64,000 nt of DNA, taken from Natronomonas gomsonensis (GTDB lineage: Archaea > Halobacteriota > Halobacteria > Halobacteriales > Haloarculaceae). The stretch lies in assembly GCF_024300825.1 (NCBI RefSeq), contig NZ_CP101323.1, positions 248,001-312,000 on the forward strand, in the 5' to 3' direction. Numbering within the stretch: position 1 is the first letter of the stretch; the number at the start of each line of letters is the position of its first letter. The notes beneath the pieces were generated by a model, which worked only from the letters and a program-made list of their open reading frames with translations, searched no databases and was not told the origin of the DNA. The translations under genes were made by a program, and so were the position numbers. This document shows positions 9,618 to 19,407 of the stretch, piece after piece.

Positions 9618-10070
9618 TCAGTTTGATTGGTTCTCGTCGAGTGGTTCCAGTTTGGTGACGTCGACGACGTTGAATTCGGTCGTACACCAGTGGCAGAATC
9701 CGAGATCGGGGTCGACCGGCTTTCCGCAGGCAGGACAGGCTGGAGATTCATCAGCCCCTGTTGGCCCGACAGTATTGTTTGCCTGGAATCTATCGGTTCG
9801 TCTTCTAACCTTCGCGATGAGATACGCGTCAACGGCGCTGGCGGCACTGATCAGAACTATCGGGAGAGTCGAGAATGGATCGGTTAGCGTACCCGAACTA
9901 AGCGCGGATATCGTTGACTCGGGGACGAACAGAACTGAAGCAGCAACGATGAGTCCTAGCCATCCAAGCGCTCTCAGCCAGCGCCGGAGGTAGAAGTGGC
10001 CAAGTCCGGTGACCACTATCCCCAGAAGCGCAGCGAGTAGTGGATTGTTTCTGAGTGAGACTCGTCCCAT
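9618..10070 (-). CDS. Membrane protein with C-terminal zinc ribbon
   Basis: The 150-residue protein has three or four hydrophobic helices (about 8-28, 32-48, 65-85) and a cytoplasmic tail with a zinc ribbon, CPACGKPVDPDLGFCHWC, at about residues 115-132. Haloarchaea have several such zinc-ribbon membrane proteins of unknown role. It stops three bases before the TetR start and may head the TetR-MATE transcript. Confidence 0.75.
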   Translation of the reverse strand: MGRVSLRNNPLLAALLGIVVTGLGHFYLRRWLRALGWLGLIVAASVLFVPESTISALSSGTLTDPFSTLPIVLISAASAVDAYLIAKVRRRTDRFQANNTVGPTGADESPACPACGKPVDPDLGFCHWCTTEFNVVDVTKLEPLDENQSN

Positions 10071-10326
10071 ACTACTGACTAAACGTTCGGTAGGTGTTAA
10101 ACCCTTCGTCTAACCTGAGAAGGCCATTGCCAGAGGCATGATAAGATACACACTACATATCTGAGTGTACTAGTTTTGAGCCGTATATTCGGCAGATAGG
10201 CAAATTATGGCTGAGGATATTGCCTGGTTCGAGGCGGTCTACTCTAACGTGAGATGAGGGGAAAGATTGATACTTACCGAACGTTCAGTTAGGGCCGTGG
10301 CGCGACCCGAAGCGCCCGAATACACA

Positions 10327-10653
10327 ATGACCGATGAATCTCGGCCCGCTGACGAATTGACAGCATCGTGGCACGGCCGCTACCTGGCTCGCTGGGGCAA
10401 TGAGACACCCCTCTACGAGGCCGTCACCGACGCCGTATCGACCGTTACCGGCGATGCCCGTTCAGCAGTCGCCTCCCGCTATGATCGGGCGCATGCGTTC
10501 GCGCTCAGTCAGCTGTTCGGCGGAGCTGACGGACCGTCGACGCCATCGACTGGAGTGGTCAAGTTCGTTCTCTCCGAGTGTGTCGTCTCGGTCCACAGCG
10601 ACGGGCAACTCTCGGTCAGCCTCGCTGACCGTGAACGTAACGCGATTGACTAA
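10327..10653 (+). CDS. HalOD1-like output domain protein
   Basis: A protein of about 108 residues starting at ATG 10327 (MTDESRP). The core has the layout of the halobacterial output domain: a first helix (PLYEAVTDAVSTVTG), a second (VASRYDRAHAFALSQLFGG), and C-terminal beta strands (GVVKFVLSECVVSVHSDGQLSV). These domains are thought to be signal-output modules, often linked to two-component systems. The upstream in-frame extension (to 10267) has no support. The gene is single. Confidence 0.65.
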   Translation: MTDESRPADELTASWHGRYLARWGNETPLYEAVTDAVSTVTGDARSAVASRYDRAHAFALSQLFGGADGPSTPSTGVVKFVLSECVVSVHSDGQLSVSLADRERNAID

Positions 10654-10817
10654 TCACATACATACATGCATAGACTCACCGCGAACAGCAGACCCGATAC
10701 AGGATTGACGGCCGGACTCGATCGAACAATCGTCACCCGGAGACTGAATCGGGTTGATGGACCAGCCAGCCCCGAAACTGAGTATACTCCCGAGACCACC
10801 TCTACAACATAACTCAC

Positions 10818-11726
10818 ATGCGACATTTTGGACTCAAAATACGGATGGCCGTCGTCGGTGCACTTCTCGCGGGGTTCTACCTCGTGGCCGTCGCCGCAGC
10901 GATGGTCGCGTTCGGCGAGGGCATCCTCCCGATTGCCATCGTCGGCAGCATCCTCTTGATCGGAATCCAGTATAAAGTCGGCAAGTGGGCCGCGTTACGG
11001 AGCGTCGGGGCCGAAGACCTGCCTGAGACCCAATACGCAGAGATTCATCAGTTCGTTGAGCGCGTCTGTCGAGAGAAGGAGATGAAGAAACCGTCGTTGA
11101 AAATCGCCAGTATGGGCGTTCCGAATGCGTTCGCGGTCGGTCGCCGCGGAAACGGAACCGTGGTCATCTCTCAGGAACTCATTCAACTGCTTGACCGAAG
11201 CGAGCTCGAAGGCGTCATCGCCCACGAACTCGCCCACATTGACAATCGCGACGTCATCACGATGCAACTCGGTCAAGGCATCGCATCCATTGTCGCTATC
11301 GTTGCGCAGTACATCGTGTTGTTCACTGGCGAGAACGACCTCGCAGATTTCTTCCTCGCGGTCGTCGTCGGGAACATCGTCCAGTTCGTCGTGATGATCT
11401 TCGTGCTCGCGATTTCCCGGTACCGTGAATACGTCGCCGACGCCGACGCCAGGGATGTCATCGGGCAGGGCGAACCACTCGCTCGCGCGCTTGAGAAAAT
11501 TCATCAGGGCAACCAGCAGGCCCAACAGTCGGCTGGACGTGCCCAGCGCGGCCGTGGGTCGGCTAATCGGCGTGGCCGCGGGCGAGGGAGTCAGCGCTCC
11601 CGCGACGCGAACGTTGATCAGCAGGTGAGCGCACTCTGTATCTCCAGCTCTGACCGTGGCTTCCTCCAACAAATCGTCTCCACGCACCCGCCCATGGAGA
11701 AGCGTATCCAGCGGCTCCGCTCGTAG
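10818..11726 (+). CDS. htpX: HtpX-like membrane zinc metalloprotease (M48)
   Basis: The 302-residue protein has two N-terminal transmembrane helices (about 10-60), the zinc motif HELAH at about residue 136 (IAHELAHIDNRDV), and two more helices (about 155-200). The third zinc ligand is the Glu in SRYREYVADADA. An Arg/Gly/Gln-rich insertion (about 235-265) precedes the final STHPPMEKRIQRL motif of the family. HtpX cleaves damaged membrane proteins. A small membrane protein gene begins one base after its stop, so the two are probably co-transcribed. Confidence 0.92.
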   Translation: MRHFGLKIRMAVVGALLAGFYLVAVAAAMVAFGEGILPIAIVGSILLIGIQYKVGKWAALRSVGAEDLPETQYAEIHQFVERVCREKEMKKPSLKIASMGVPNAFAVGRRGNGTVVISQELIQLLDRSELEGVIAHELAHIDNRDVITMQLGQGIASIVAIVAQYIVLFTGENDLADFFLAVVVGNIVQFVVMIFVLAISRYREYVADADARDVIGQGEPLARALEKIHQGNQQAQQSAGRAQRGRGSANRRGRGRGSQRSRDANVDQQVSALCISSSDRGFLQQIVSTHPPMEKRIQRLRS

Positions 11727-11969
11727 ATGCCCGGGGTCCGCGAACTCCTCGCAGTCGTTCTCGGCGTCCTACTCGGCATTGTGTTGATTGTCGCCCCACA
11801 AACAGCACTCCGACTGTCCGTATTCGTTGGCCCGAACCGTCGACGTCGTAGTGACTACGGCACAGACAAGCACGACTCGCTCTCCGACCAGTGGACGTGG
11901 CTCATTCGTGGACTCGGTGTCTTATGTCTCGCTATTGCGCTCTTTATCGCGTATCAAACGTATGCCTGA
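11727..11969 (+). CDS. Small two-helix membrane protein after htpX
   Basis: The 80-residue protein has two hydrophobic helices (about residues 6-32 and 58-77) joined by a polar loop (NRRRRSDYGTDKHDSLSDQ). It starts directly after the htpX stop, so it is almost certainly translated from the same message. Its role is unknown; a quality-control accessory is possible but only by position. Confidence 0.65.
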   Translation: MPGVRELLAVVLGVLLGIVLIVAPQTALRLSVFVGPNRRRRSDYGTDKHDSLSDQWTWLIRGLGVLCLAIALFIAYQTYA

Positions 11970-12042
11970 CTGGTCCGCCAACACATCTCTATCTCTATAG
12001 CTCCAGAGAAACTCATCGATATGAGATACTGAGGTAGTGAAT

Positions 12043-13719
12043 ATGACGGCAACCCCGGAGTCTCGTCGGGTGGTCTTCCGACGGATCGCAAGACGTTCGC
12101 ATACTGATTGGCCGGCGTACGATTCGACACCCTTGTACGATCGGACGTCGCTTGCTGGTCTGGAATCGGACGTTCGTATCGTCTCTGCAACGTGGTTCAG
12201 ACACGATGATCATACCTCCGTCGAGCAATTCGTCTGCTCGCTCCCGTTGGCCTATGTCATCTTTGACGCCGAGGATCGCTACACCGGGCCCACACGATAC
12301 GAGATGTCTACGCTCTTTCGGGTGTTCGTACTGAAAGAACTCCACGGATGGGAGTACGAAACAGCTCTCGTCGACTACCTAGAGAACCGTCCTGTACTCT
12401 GTGAGCAACTGGGGTTCGAGACGATCCCAGAGCAGTCAACACTGTGGCGAAGCTGGCACGAGCGGTTCTCCGCTGACCTCCGAGAGACTGTCGAGACAGC
12501 GGCTCGAACGATCCTCATCAAAGCACAGAATGCAGGTGTCGCGGTTCCGCGTGAGCCGGCACGAAAGCTCCGATACCACGAGAACGAGTCTGGTGAGTCA
12601 GACTCGGATGAGCAAACTACGTTGGAGCAGGCAGAGAAGATCACTGACCACGTCAGCCGCATCGTGTTCCCGGCGTTTTCATTGGACCGTGGGGACGGCT
12701 GTGAAATTCACGAGAACGCCTACTGGGGCTTGCAGACCTATCTCGGACTCCGTGAGAGACTGGCTGCGAACGAGGGCGCTCGTAGTTTCACCTACGAGTC
12801 GACTCGTGAGCGGACACCACTCGGACATGCCCACCGCGACCACATTCGTGACCTCTCCATCGCGGAGATCCGCGAGATGTACCGACAGGCGGTCAATAGG
12901 CTCCTGAGCGAAGTCGCGGAGACAGGGGAGTTCTTCCGAGCCGGGATCGTCGCAATCGATATCACCGAGGCTGACCCGTTCACCGGCGATAGAACGGGCC
13001 ACGAAGACGAAATCATCGGCACCAAGGAGAACACGGAGGAGTACGCCTACCAGTGGGCCACCGTCCAGTTAGTCGGGAATGCCGTTCCGATTGTACTGGA
13101 CGCACGGCCAGTTCGGAAGGGGGAGTCCCGCTTGGAAATTGTCAAGGACCTCTTGGATTCTGCTGAAGAGATGGTACACGTTGATAACGTGCTGATGGAT
13201 CGGGAGTTCGACAGTCAGCACGTCCTGGAGATGCTCAGCCAGCGTGGCCTGTCGTATGTCGTTCCCAAGCGGATGCAGACCAGCGAGAAGGCTCAGGCGA
13301 AGCGATTGCTCCGGCGTGACCAAGACCGATACGAGACCGACCGAAAGCTCCACCTCGGGAAGAACGAATGGCACGAAACGACGCTGATTTACCGCCGGAA
13401 AGAAGACTCCGAGTACGACGACCACCGACAGTACTCGGTGTTCATGACGAATTGCGGGAGTGGGCACCTCACAGAGTACGGGTATCGGTGGGAGATCGAA
13501 AGCGGCTACAGGTCGATCAAACGGTTCATGGCTGCGACGACGTCGAAGGACTTCGGGTTACGGTTCTTCTACTTCGCGTTTGCGTGTCTGCTGTACTCGA
13601 TTTGGCGGGCAGTCGATCTGCTCGTCCAAGTTGAATTGACCGGGGAGTACGAACACTCACCGATCGTGACAGCCGACAATACGCTCACGCTGCTGAAGAA
13701 GGAGACTGGAATCGGGTAG
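12043..13719 (+). mobile_element. IS4-like DDE transposase, intact
   Basis: Full-length transposase of 558 residues from ATG at 12043 (GTG at 12037 adds two). The DDE triad is visible: first Asp in IVAIDITEAD, second in LMDREFDSQHV, and Glu in YRWEIESGYRSIKRF, with the YREK-like spacing of IS4 enzymes. It is homologous to the broken copy at 0.2-1.8 kb but far from identical, so the two came from different members of one family. No clear terminal inverted repeat or target duplication was found by eye. The element inserted between the htpX pair and the integrase gene. Confidence 0.9.
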
Positions 13720-14170
13720 TAAAGCTCTCAGTCAAGGTTAGCGCGCCGTCTGAGTGGCCACACTGTTGGAAGTCTCGGAAATTCGCCCATACGTTAAGGA
13801 GTATGACAAGAATGGTCGCTTGGAGATCGATCTGAGGTAGTTTCCGCTGACCAAACCGCTCAAATTCACGCATCATAGCCCCGCTAAGCCCGCTGTAGTC
13901 TCAACTTCCAAAGCAAGAGATTTCATATAGCACTATACAGTTTACAAGATGGGTATTCGGCCCAATCAAGCGGATACAGTGCCTGTAGGTGTCGAAAATC
14001 TCGAATAAGATTCTGCGCTACATTGGTCATGATTACTCTGATAATCACGATCACTTTGAAGTACCCTGCCGCCGTCGGTGAAGCACGAATGCTGCAACCG
14101 CCTCACGCCGCCGCTTCCCCCGGGGTAGAGCCGCCAAAAGTCGGGACGCAGGACCACGGAGGGTGGACTG
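13720..14170. other. Noncoding: IS right-end tail, then spacer before integrase
   Basis: No gene is seen. GAGTGGCCACACTG (13752-13765) and CCAAAGCAAGA (13908-13918) recur at matching distances behind the decayed transposase, which suggests that the IS ends near 13920. The remaining 250 bases up to the integrase show no tRNA or obvious attachment site. Confidence 0.45.
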
Positions 14171-15409
14171 ATGTCTGACCGAGCGCTTTCGACGCCGCTT
14201 GACGACAGCTTCGAGCGGTACCTACAGGACAAAGGGAAGGGCCGCGGTGGCGATGGCGGGAACTACCGCCGAAACGCAGCGCGCGAACTCAAGCGGTTCA
14301 CCGAATGGGCCGCCGGCGCCCGCGGTAACGACGACTGGACCGGAATCGTTCCCGATAACGCCGACTCACAGCCGACCTTCGAGCACCTCGACGAACGAGT
14401 CTTCCGAGAGTACGCCCGTCACCTCGCCGGAGATCGTGGACTCAAGCAGAACACTGTACAAACCTATTACCGCTATATCTCTGCGTGGTGTGGATGGTGC
14501 GTCAACGAAGGCTACCTCGAGGCGCACTACGCCCAGCGGGCGAGTGCGATAGCCCCACTACCAGAAGATGACGGTCGTAAGCCCGGTGACCAGCAGGCTT
14601 GGACCTCCGAACAGCGACACACGCTTACCCAACACGTCGACGACCAAGCCCGCGCCGCGGTCAAGGCCTACACGACTGTCCCGGAGGATACTGGTTCTCT
14701 AGACAAACAGCGGGCGCGCTACGCGGCGCTGAAGGCGGCTCGTGACCGTGCCCTTGTGTTCCTCCTCGCGTACACAGCTGTCCGGGTTGGCGAACTCCTT
14801 CGGGATCCGAATGACCCGCGTCGACGCGGTGTCCGTTGGGAAGACCTCTCTCTCAACGACGGGAGTATGGATGTCTACCGAAAGAAACAGCAATGGGACG
14901 CCGCGAGTCTCCCCGATCCGGTGATCGCTCCGCTTCGGAGCTACCGGAAGCTAATGGATCCACCGGCGGAGCGGTGGCCAGTATTTCCGACGTTCGATCA
15001 ACGGACCCTTGCGGGGCTCGTCCGAAAGGAGCTAGCCGACCGAGGAAACGTACCGGATACAATCGCTAAGAACCGTGAAAGGTACGCTCGTGACCTTCTG
15101 TTGGCGCTCGATGAGGACGTTCGGCCGCCATCGATTACGACAGATGGCGCACGGTCGATTCTCAAGCGACTCTCAGAGGCCGCAGAAATCGATATCGACC
15201 ATCCGAAACACGACTATCTCGCCCCTCACGGCGGTCGACGTGGCATGGGCGAGGTTCTCGTTCGAGCGTTCGGCTACACCGTCGCAGCGCGATATCTTGA
15301 CAATTCAGAGGAGATGGTCCGCGAACGGTACTCTCACATCGAAGCTGGAGAACTAGGCGATATTGCCGCTGATGCACTAAAAGAGGTGGATGGTGAGCAT
15401 CTTAACTGA
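14171..15409 (+). CDS. Tyrosine recombinase / phage-type integrase
   Basis: The 412-residue protein has an N-terminal SAM-like core-binding domain (about 1-125; ARHLAGDRGLKQNTVQTYYRYISAW) and a C-terminal catalytic domain. Catalytic residues are visible: Arg in LLAYTAVRVGELL, His-x-x-Arg in PHGGRRGMGE, and the nucleophile Tyr in VRERYSHIEAG. Such enzymes integrate or excise viruses and plasmids. No tRNA target is beside it and no matching virus genes follow, so it is either an orphan or part of an element rearranged by the IS next door. Confidence 0.9.
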   Translation: MSDRALSTPLDDSFERYLQDKGKGRGGDGGNYRRNAARELKRFTEWAAGARGNDDWTGIVPDNADSQPTFEHLDERVFREYARHLAGDRGLKQNTVQTYYRYISAWCGWCVNEGYLEAHYAQRASAIAPLPEDDGRKPGDQQAWTSEQRHTLTQHVDDQARAAVKAYTTVPEDTGSLDKQRARYAALKAARDRALVFLLAYTAVRVGELLRDPNDPRRRGVRWEDLSLNDGSMDVYRKKQQWDAASLPDPVIAPLRSYRKLMDPPAERWPVFPTFDQRTLAGLVRKELADRGNVPDTIAKNRERYARDLLLALDEDVRPPSITTDGARSILKRLSEAAEIDIDHPKHDYLAPHGGRRGMGEVLVRAFGYTVAARYLDNSEEMVRERYSHIEAGELGDIAADALKEVDGEHLN

Positions 15410-15486
15410 ATAATTATGAAATCGATAGACGAAGTACGTCGATTGTCGTAGAAAGGTTTTAGTAATTGTCGATAACACCATATGAC

Positions 15487-15588
15487 ATGGAGTACGTGTG
15501 CCCAGACTGTGGAGAGACAGCTGAAATGGGAAAGTTCCCCTCAAAATGCTCCAATTGTGGTTTTACTCCAAAGCAAGGAGCTGATTGA
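15487..15588 (+). CDS. 33-residue zinc-ribbon microprotein
   Basis: A short ORF with ATG at 15487 and TGA at 15586-15588 encodes two knuckles, CPDCG and CSNCG, spaced by 11 residues. It looks like a rubredoxin-like or rubrerythrin-type zinc ribbon reduced to its metal site. Haloarchaea express many CxxC microproteins, some as regulators. An AT-rich stretch lies about 30 bases upstream. Function unknown. Confidence 0.6.
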   Translation: MEYVCPDCGETAEMGKFPSKCSNCGFTPKQGAD

Positions 15589-15832
15589 GGCGACAGTGTT
15601 GTTTTGATTCACACCTGTCGGAACTAAGTCACAAATCACCAACCGAATTCTCGACACGGGTGTTATTGCACCCGGCCTTTCGTAAAACAGCTGTTCATCC
15701 CTGGATACATAGCCCGTCAGTACCGGCCGCGACGGATACAACTCGCTAACAAAATGAGCTGATGCGAATCAGTACTATGGCCTTAGGAACTCTTCTACAT
15801 TCGGTTTCTCTCACGGCACAGTCGGGGGTTCA

Positions 15833-17419
15833 TCATTGACCGTTTAGCGTGATATCATTGATTTCGATAATGCGTTCGTCAGCCTCGAGATCCTCTTTTG
15901 CTTCATCCGGCATCGGACTGTCGACGTTGTAGACTGTTAGTGCCGTGCCGCCGATCGTCTCGCGCGCGTTGAACATCCCTGCGATGTTGACGTCGTATTC
16001 GCCCATTACCCGCCCGATAAAACCGATAACCCCCGGCTCGTCGGCGTTGCGCGTTACGACCATGTTCCCGTGTGGGATGGCATCGACACGGTAGCCATCT
16101 ACGCGGACGATACGTGGGTCGTTGTCAGCGAACAGCGTTCCATCGACCGAGATTTCGTTGCCGTTGTCGTCGCTGACGGTTACCGAAAGCAGGCTCTGGA
16201 AGTCCTCGGACTGTCTGGTCTTTGATTCGGTAACGTCGACGCCCCGTTCATCGGCGATTTGTGGCGCGTTAACTGCATTGACTTGCCATTTGAGCGGTTC
16301 GAAAATCCCTTTGAGTGCAGAGGCAGTGACGAACTCGATGCTCTCATCGGCGATTTCGCCCTCGTAGACGACTTCGATGTTCTCGATACGGCCATCGAGT
16401 AGTTGGGCGGCCACTTTACCGGCGGTTTCGGCGATTTCGATGTAGGGCTCAAGGCGCGGGAACGCGCTCTCATCAATCGACGGCGCGTTCAGGGCATTGG
16501 CAACCGGCTCGCCAGCCAGGGCGGCGTTGACCTGGTCGGCTGTGGAGGTAGCAACGTTCTCCTGGGCAGCCTCCGTTGATGCTCCCAGATGGGGTGTGAC
16601 GATAACCTCGTCGTACTCAAGTAGCGAGGAATCGGGGGAGAGGGGCTCCTCAGCGAAGACGTCCAGCGCAGCACCAGCTAGGGTGCCATCACCCACCTTC
16701 GTCGCGAGAGCCTCCTCGTCGACTACGCCGCCACGAGCGCAGTTGATGAGATAGCCGTCTCCAAGGGTGTCGAGTTCCTCCTCACCGATTAGCCCCTCTG
16801 TCTCCGGAGTTAGCGGCGTGTGGACAGTCAAGAAGTCCGCCCGTTCGAGACTCTCCTCGAGACCAACGAGCTCGGCGCCGATTCGTTCAGCGCGTTCCTC
16901 ACTAATGTAGGGGTCGTAGGCGGCGACTTCCATACCTAGTGCATCGAGTTTCTTGGCGACCTCCTGTCCGACGCGGCCGAGGCCAACGACACCCATCGTC
17001 TTCCCGTTGAGTTCGGTACCGAGGTAGTCGCTTTTGGCCCACTCGCCGTTCTTCAGGCGGATATGCGCCTCTGGAATCGAGCGGGCGGTCGCAAACGTCA
17101 TTGCGACAGTGTGTTCAGCAGCAGCACGAACGTTGCCCTCGGGGGCGTTGGCAACGATAACGCCCTGGTCGGTGGCGGCTTCGATGTCAATGTTATCGAC
17201 GCCGATGCCTGCTCGTCCGACGATGACTAAATCTTCGGCGGCCGTGAGAACCTCCTCGGTGACTTCGGTTCCAGAGCGAACAATCATTGCGTTGGCGTCC
17301 GAAACTGCCTCAAGCAAGTCGTCGCCCTCAAGTTCATAGCCTGTTTCGACCTCGTGACCCGCGTCTCTGAGTACATCTAGACCCACGTCTGTAATGGGAT
17401 CTGTAACTAACACCCTCAT
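15833..17419 (-). CDS. serA: D-3-phosphoglycerate dehydrogenase
   Basis: First step of phosphoserine biosynthesis. The 528 residues fit the long (type I) form: substrate domain, Rossmann domain with GVVGLGRVGQEVAKKL (about 146-161), the catalytic His in VTPHLGAST, an intervening ASB domain (about 315-445), and a C-terminal ACT domain (VVTRNADEPGVIGFIGRVMG) that usually binds serine. The start at 17419 (MRVLVTDPI) is standard. The serB gene lies 12 kb away on the same strand with unrelated and catabolic genes between. Confidence 0.95.
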   Translation of the reverse strand: MRVLVTDPITDVGLDVLRDAGHEVETGYELEGDDLLEAVSDANAMIVRSGTEVTEEVLTAAEDLVIVGRAGIGVDNIDIEAATDQGVIVANAPEGNVRAAAEHTVAMTFATARSIPEAHIRLKNGEWAKSDYLGTELNGKTMGVVGLGRVGQEVAKKLDALGMEVAAYDPYISEERAERIGAELVGLEESLERADFLTVHTPLTPETEGLIGEEELDTLGDGYLINCARGGVVDEEALATKVGDGTLAGAALDVFAEEPLSPDSSLLEYDEVIVTPHLGASTEAAQENVATSTADQVNAALAGEPVANALNAPSIDESAFPRLEPYIEIAETAGKVAAQLLDGRIENIEVVYEGEIADESIEFVTASALKGIFEPLKWQVNAVNAPQIADERGVDVTESKTRQSEDFQSLLSVTVSDDNGNEISVDGTLFADNDPRIVRVDGYRVDAIPHGNMVVTRNADEPGVIGFIGRVMGEYDVNIAGMFNARETIGGTALTVYNVDSPMPDEAKEDLEADERIIEINDITLNGQ

Positions 17420-17586
17420 GTGTGAACAACCCTCTTACGTGGAAGGTAAAAATTCTTCCGCTCAAAGTGAGGAGCACTCGCCATCCGCTATCCCCGACGT
17501 GTCTTGTAGGGCAAGGTAACGCGACGGCAAGATTCATGCGTGTCGTATCTCTCTTTTTCCGAACAGTGACTCGATGGCGGTACAGG

Positions 17587-17599
17587 AAATATTTATTTG
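17587..17599 (+). promoter_or_regulatory. TATA box for the TIGR04076-like gene
   Basis: The AT-rich AAATATTTATTTG lies about 28 bases before the ATG at 17625. This is the spacing expected for a leaderless haloarchaeal transcript. Confidence 0.5.
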
Positions 17600-17624
17600 A
17601 CGGCCCTGTCATTGTTCCACCGCG

Positions 17625-17960
17625 ATGACACAGAATGTCACAGAAACCGAGTACACTCTACACGACCTTCGCGTGGAGTGTGTCGAAATAAATGGCGAAG
17701 CGGCGGCCAGTTACGAAGTGGGCGACTACTTCGAAGTCCACGGGGAAGAACTCGTGTTCCCTGATGGACAACCGTTCTCGATGTATGCGTTATCGTCGCT
17801 TCTTCCTCTCCTTCCCGCGAAACAGCGAGAGGCAGATTCCGACGACTGGATGTCCTCAAACGTGAGGGTAGCCGGGCCGGACCCCGATATCGCTGGAATC
17901 TTCGAAATCACTCAGACTGATACGCGCACAGTCAGCTACGAGGAAGTCACTGATGAGTAG
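17625..17960 (+). CDS. TIGR04076-like small protein
   Basis: The 111-residue protein has a short basic start, then VGDYFEVHGEELVFPDGQPFSMYAL, a run SSLLPLLPAKQRE, and GPDPDIAGIFEITQTD. This order (Gly-Asp with beta strand, 'FSMYALSSLLPLL', then 'PDP ... FEI') matches the TIGR04076 family of unknown function. The Cys residues common in other members are missing. The gene is single and divergent from serA, and no function can be given. Confidence 0.6.
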   Translation: MTQNVTETEYTLHDLRVECVEINGEAAASYEVGDYFEVHGEELVFPDGQPFSMYALSSLLPLLPAKQREADSDDWMSSNVRVAGPDPDIAGIFEITQTDTRTVSYEEVTDE

Positions 17961-18223
17961 CAATCAACACCAGAGCTAGTACGGTCGTCCATCGGACGGA
18001 GACGCATAGTCTGGTACAGTGACATCGGAAACTTGCGGCTGACTGGTGGTGTGGGGAGCACCCGATTGGAATTCGTTCATCCGAGGTGTTCAGCCTAGGG
18101 GAGTTGAGATTTCGGGTGTGCGAAAGCAATCACTGAGTGGGTACAACACCCGGAGAAAATCAACGAGAGCGGGCGAAAGCACTGGGGTTTCGAATGAACC
18201 GTTGGAACTACCGAGCGGCAATA

Positions 18224-18233
18224 GATATATAAT
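18224..18233 (+). promoter_or_regulatory. TATA box of pdxS
   Basis: GATATATAAT sits 25-34 bases before the ATG at 18258. This supports that start over the upstream in-frame ATG at 18246. Confidence 0.55.
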
Positions 18234-18257
18234 GACGGGTGAAAAATGTGGGCAGGT

Positions 18258-19166
18258 ATGACAGAACCTTCCGATTTGAACGACCTCCGGCAGGGTACGG
18301 AACTCATCAAACGCGGCTTCGCGAAGATGCAGAAAGGCGGGGTCATCATGGATGTCGTTAATCGTGAACAGGCTCGAATTGCTGAAGACGCTGGTGCGGT
18401 TGCAGTAATGGCTCTTGAGGCGGTCCCAGCAGACATCCGTAAACGGGGAGGAGTCTCTCGAATGGCCGACCCAGCAATCATTCGCGAGATTATCGACGAA
18501 GTCTCGATCCCAGTCATGGGTAAATCGCGAATCGGCCATACAAAAGAAGCCGAGATTTTGGAAGCGGTTGACGTGGATATGGTCGACGAGAGCGAGGTGC
18601 TGACCCCTGCCGACAACCGCTATCATATCGACAAGCGCGACTTCACCGCCCCCTTCGTTTGCGGGGCCCGAAACCTCGGTGAGGCGCTTCGACGAATCGA
18701 CGAAGGTGCCGCTATGATTCGCACGAAAGGAGAGGCCGGAACGGGCGATGTTAACCAAGCTGTCCACCACCAACGGAATATCAAAGGGGCCATTCGCAGC
18801 TTAGAAGGGATGGCCTTTGAGGAGCGTGAGTCTTGGGCCCGAGAAAACGAAGCCCCGGCCGAACTGGTACACGAAACCGCAGAGATGGGTCGTCTCCCGG
18901 TAGTGAACTTCGCTGCAGGTGGCATCGCTACACCGGCAGATGCCGCTTTGATGATGCACCACGGGTGCGACGGCATTTTCGTTGGTAGTGGAATCTTCGG
19001 AGCTGAAGACCCTAATTCGATGGCCAATGCCATCGTTAACGCGGTCAACAATTGGGACGATGCCGAAACTCTCGCGGAGATTGCCAGCGGAATCGGCAAA
19101 GGCATGAAGGGGAAAGCCAATGTCGACCTCTCTCAAGAGGAGCAACTGCAGGAACACGGTGTGTGA
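18258..19166 (+). CDS. pdxS: Pyridoxal 5'-phosphate synthase subunit PdxS
   Basis: PdxS builds PLP from ribose 5-phosphate, glyceraldehyde 3-phosphate and ammonia. The 302 residues are close to invariant in the family: [41 protein letters not shown], the catalytic Lys in [10 protein letters not shown], the second Lys in [15 protein letters not shown] followed by RTKGEAGTG, and the phosphate loop [16 protein letters not shown] ... GSGIFG. The glutaminase PdxT is not next to it. Several PLP enzymes are in this window (TrpB and two aminotransferases), so local demand is plausible but not shown. Confidence 0.97.
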   Translation: MTEPSDLNDLRQGTELIKRGFAKMQKGGVIMDVVNREQARIAEDAGAVAVMALEAVPADIRKRGGVSRMADPAIIREIIDEVSIPVMGKSRIGHTKEAEILEAVDVDMVDESEVLTPADNRYHIDKRDFTAPFVCGARNLGEALRRIDEGAAMIRTKGEAGTGDVNQAVHHQRNIKGAIRSLEGMAFEERESWARENEAPAELVHETAEMGRLPVVNFAAGGIATPADAALMMHHGCDGIFVGSGIFGAEDPNSMANAIVNAVNNWDDAETLAEIASGIGKGMKGKANVDLSQEEQLQEHGV

Positions 19167-19377
19167 GTACGGGCTTAGGTGACCAAGGAGATCCAGCCAC
19201 TACACAGTATACGTTTACGTTCGGTCTCGCTATGCCAGACCCCGGGATTGCTCTAGGTGGCATGGAAGCCGATGTTGGCGGTTATCGCACGGGCCGTTCG
19301 GGATGCTGTCGACATGCACCGTTTCAGCGATATAGTTGCCATCTGGGCGTTCCAGATGATTATGTCTGGAAGGAAAA

Positions 19378-19387
19378 TTTATATATG
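19378..19387 (+). promoter_or_regulatory. TATA box of trpB
   Basis: TTTATATATG lies about 25 bases before the ATG at 19408, indicating a leaderless message. Confidence 0.55.
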
Positions 19388-19407
19388 ATTACATCGATAC
19401 TGCTGCT

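Noticed and set aside
13720-14170. tRNA attachment site for the integrase
   Set aside because: No cloverleaf or anticodon stem could be drawn in this stretch.
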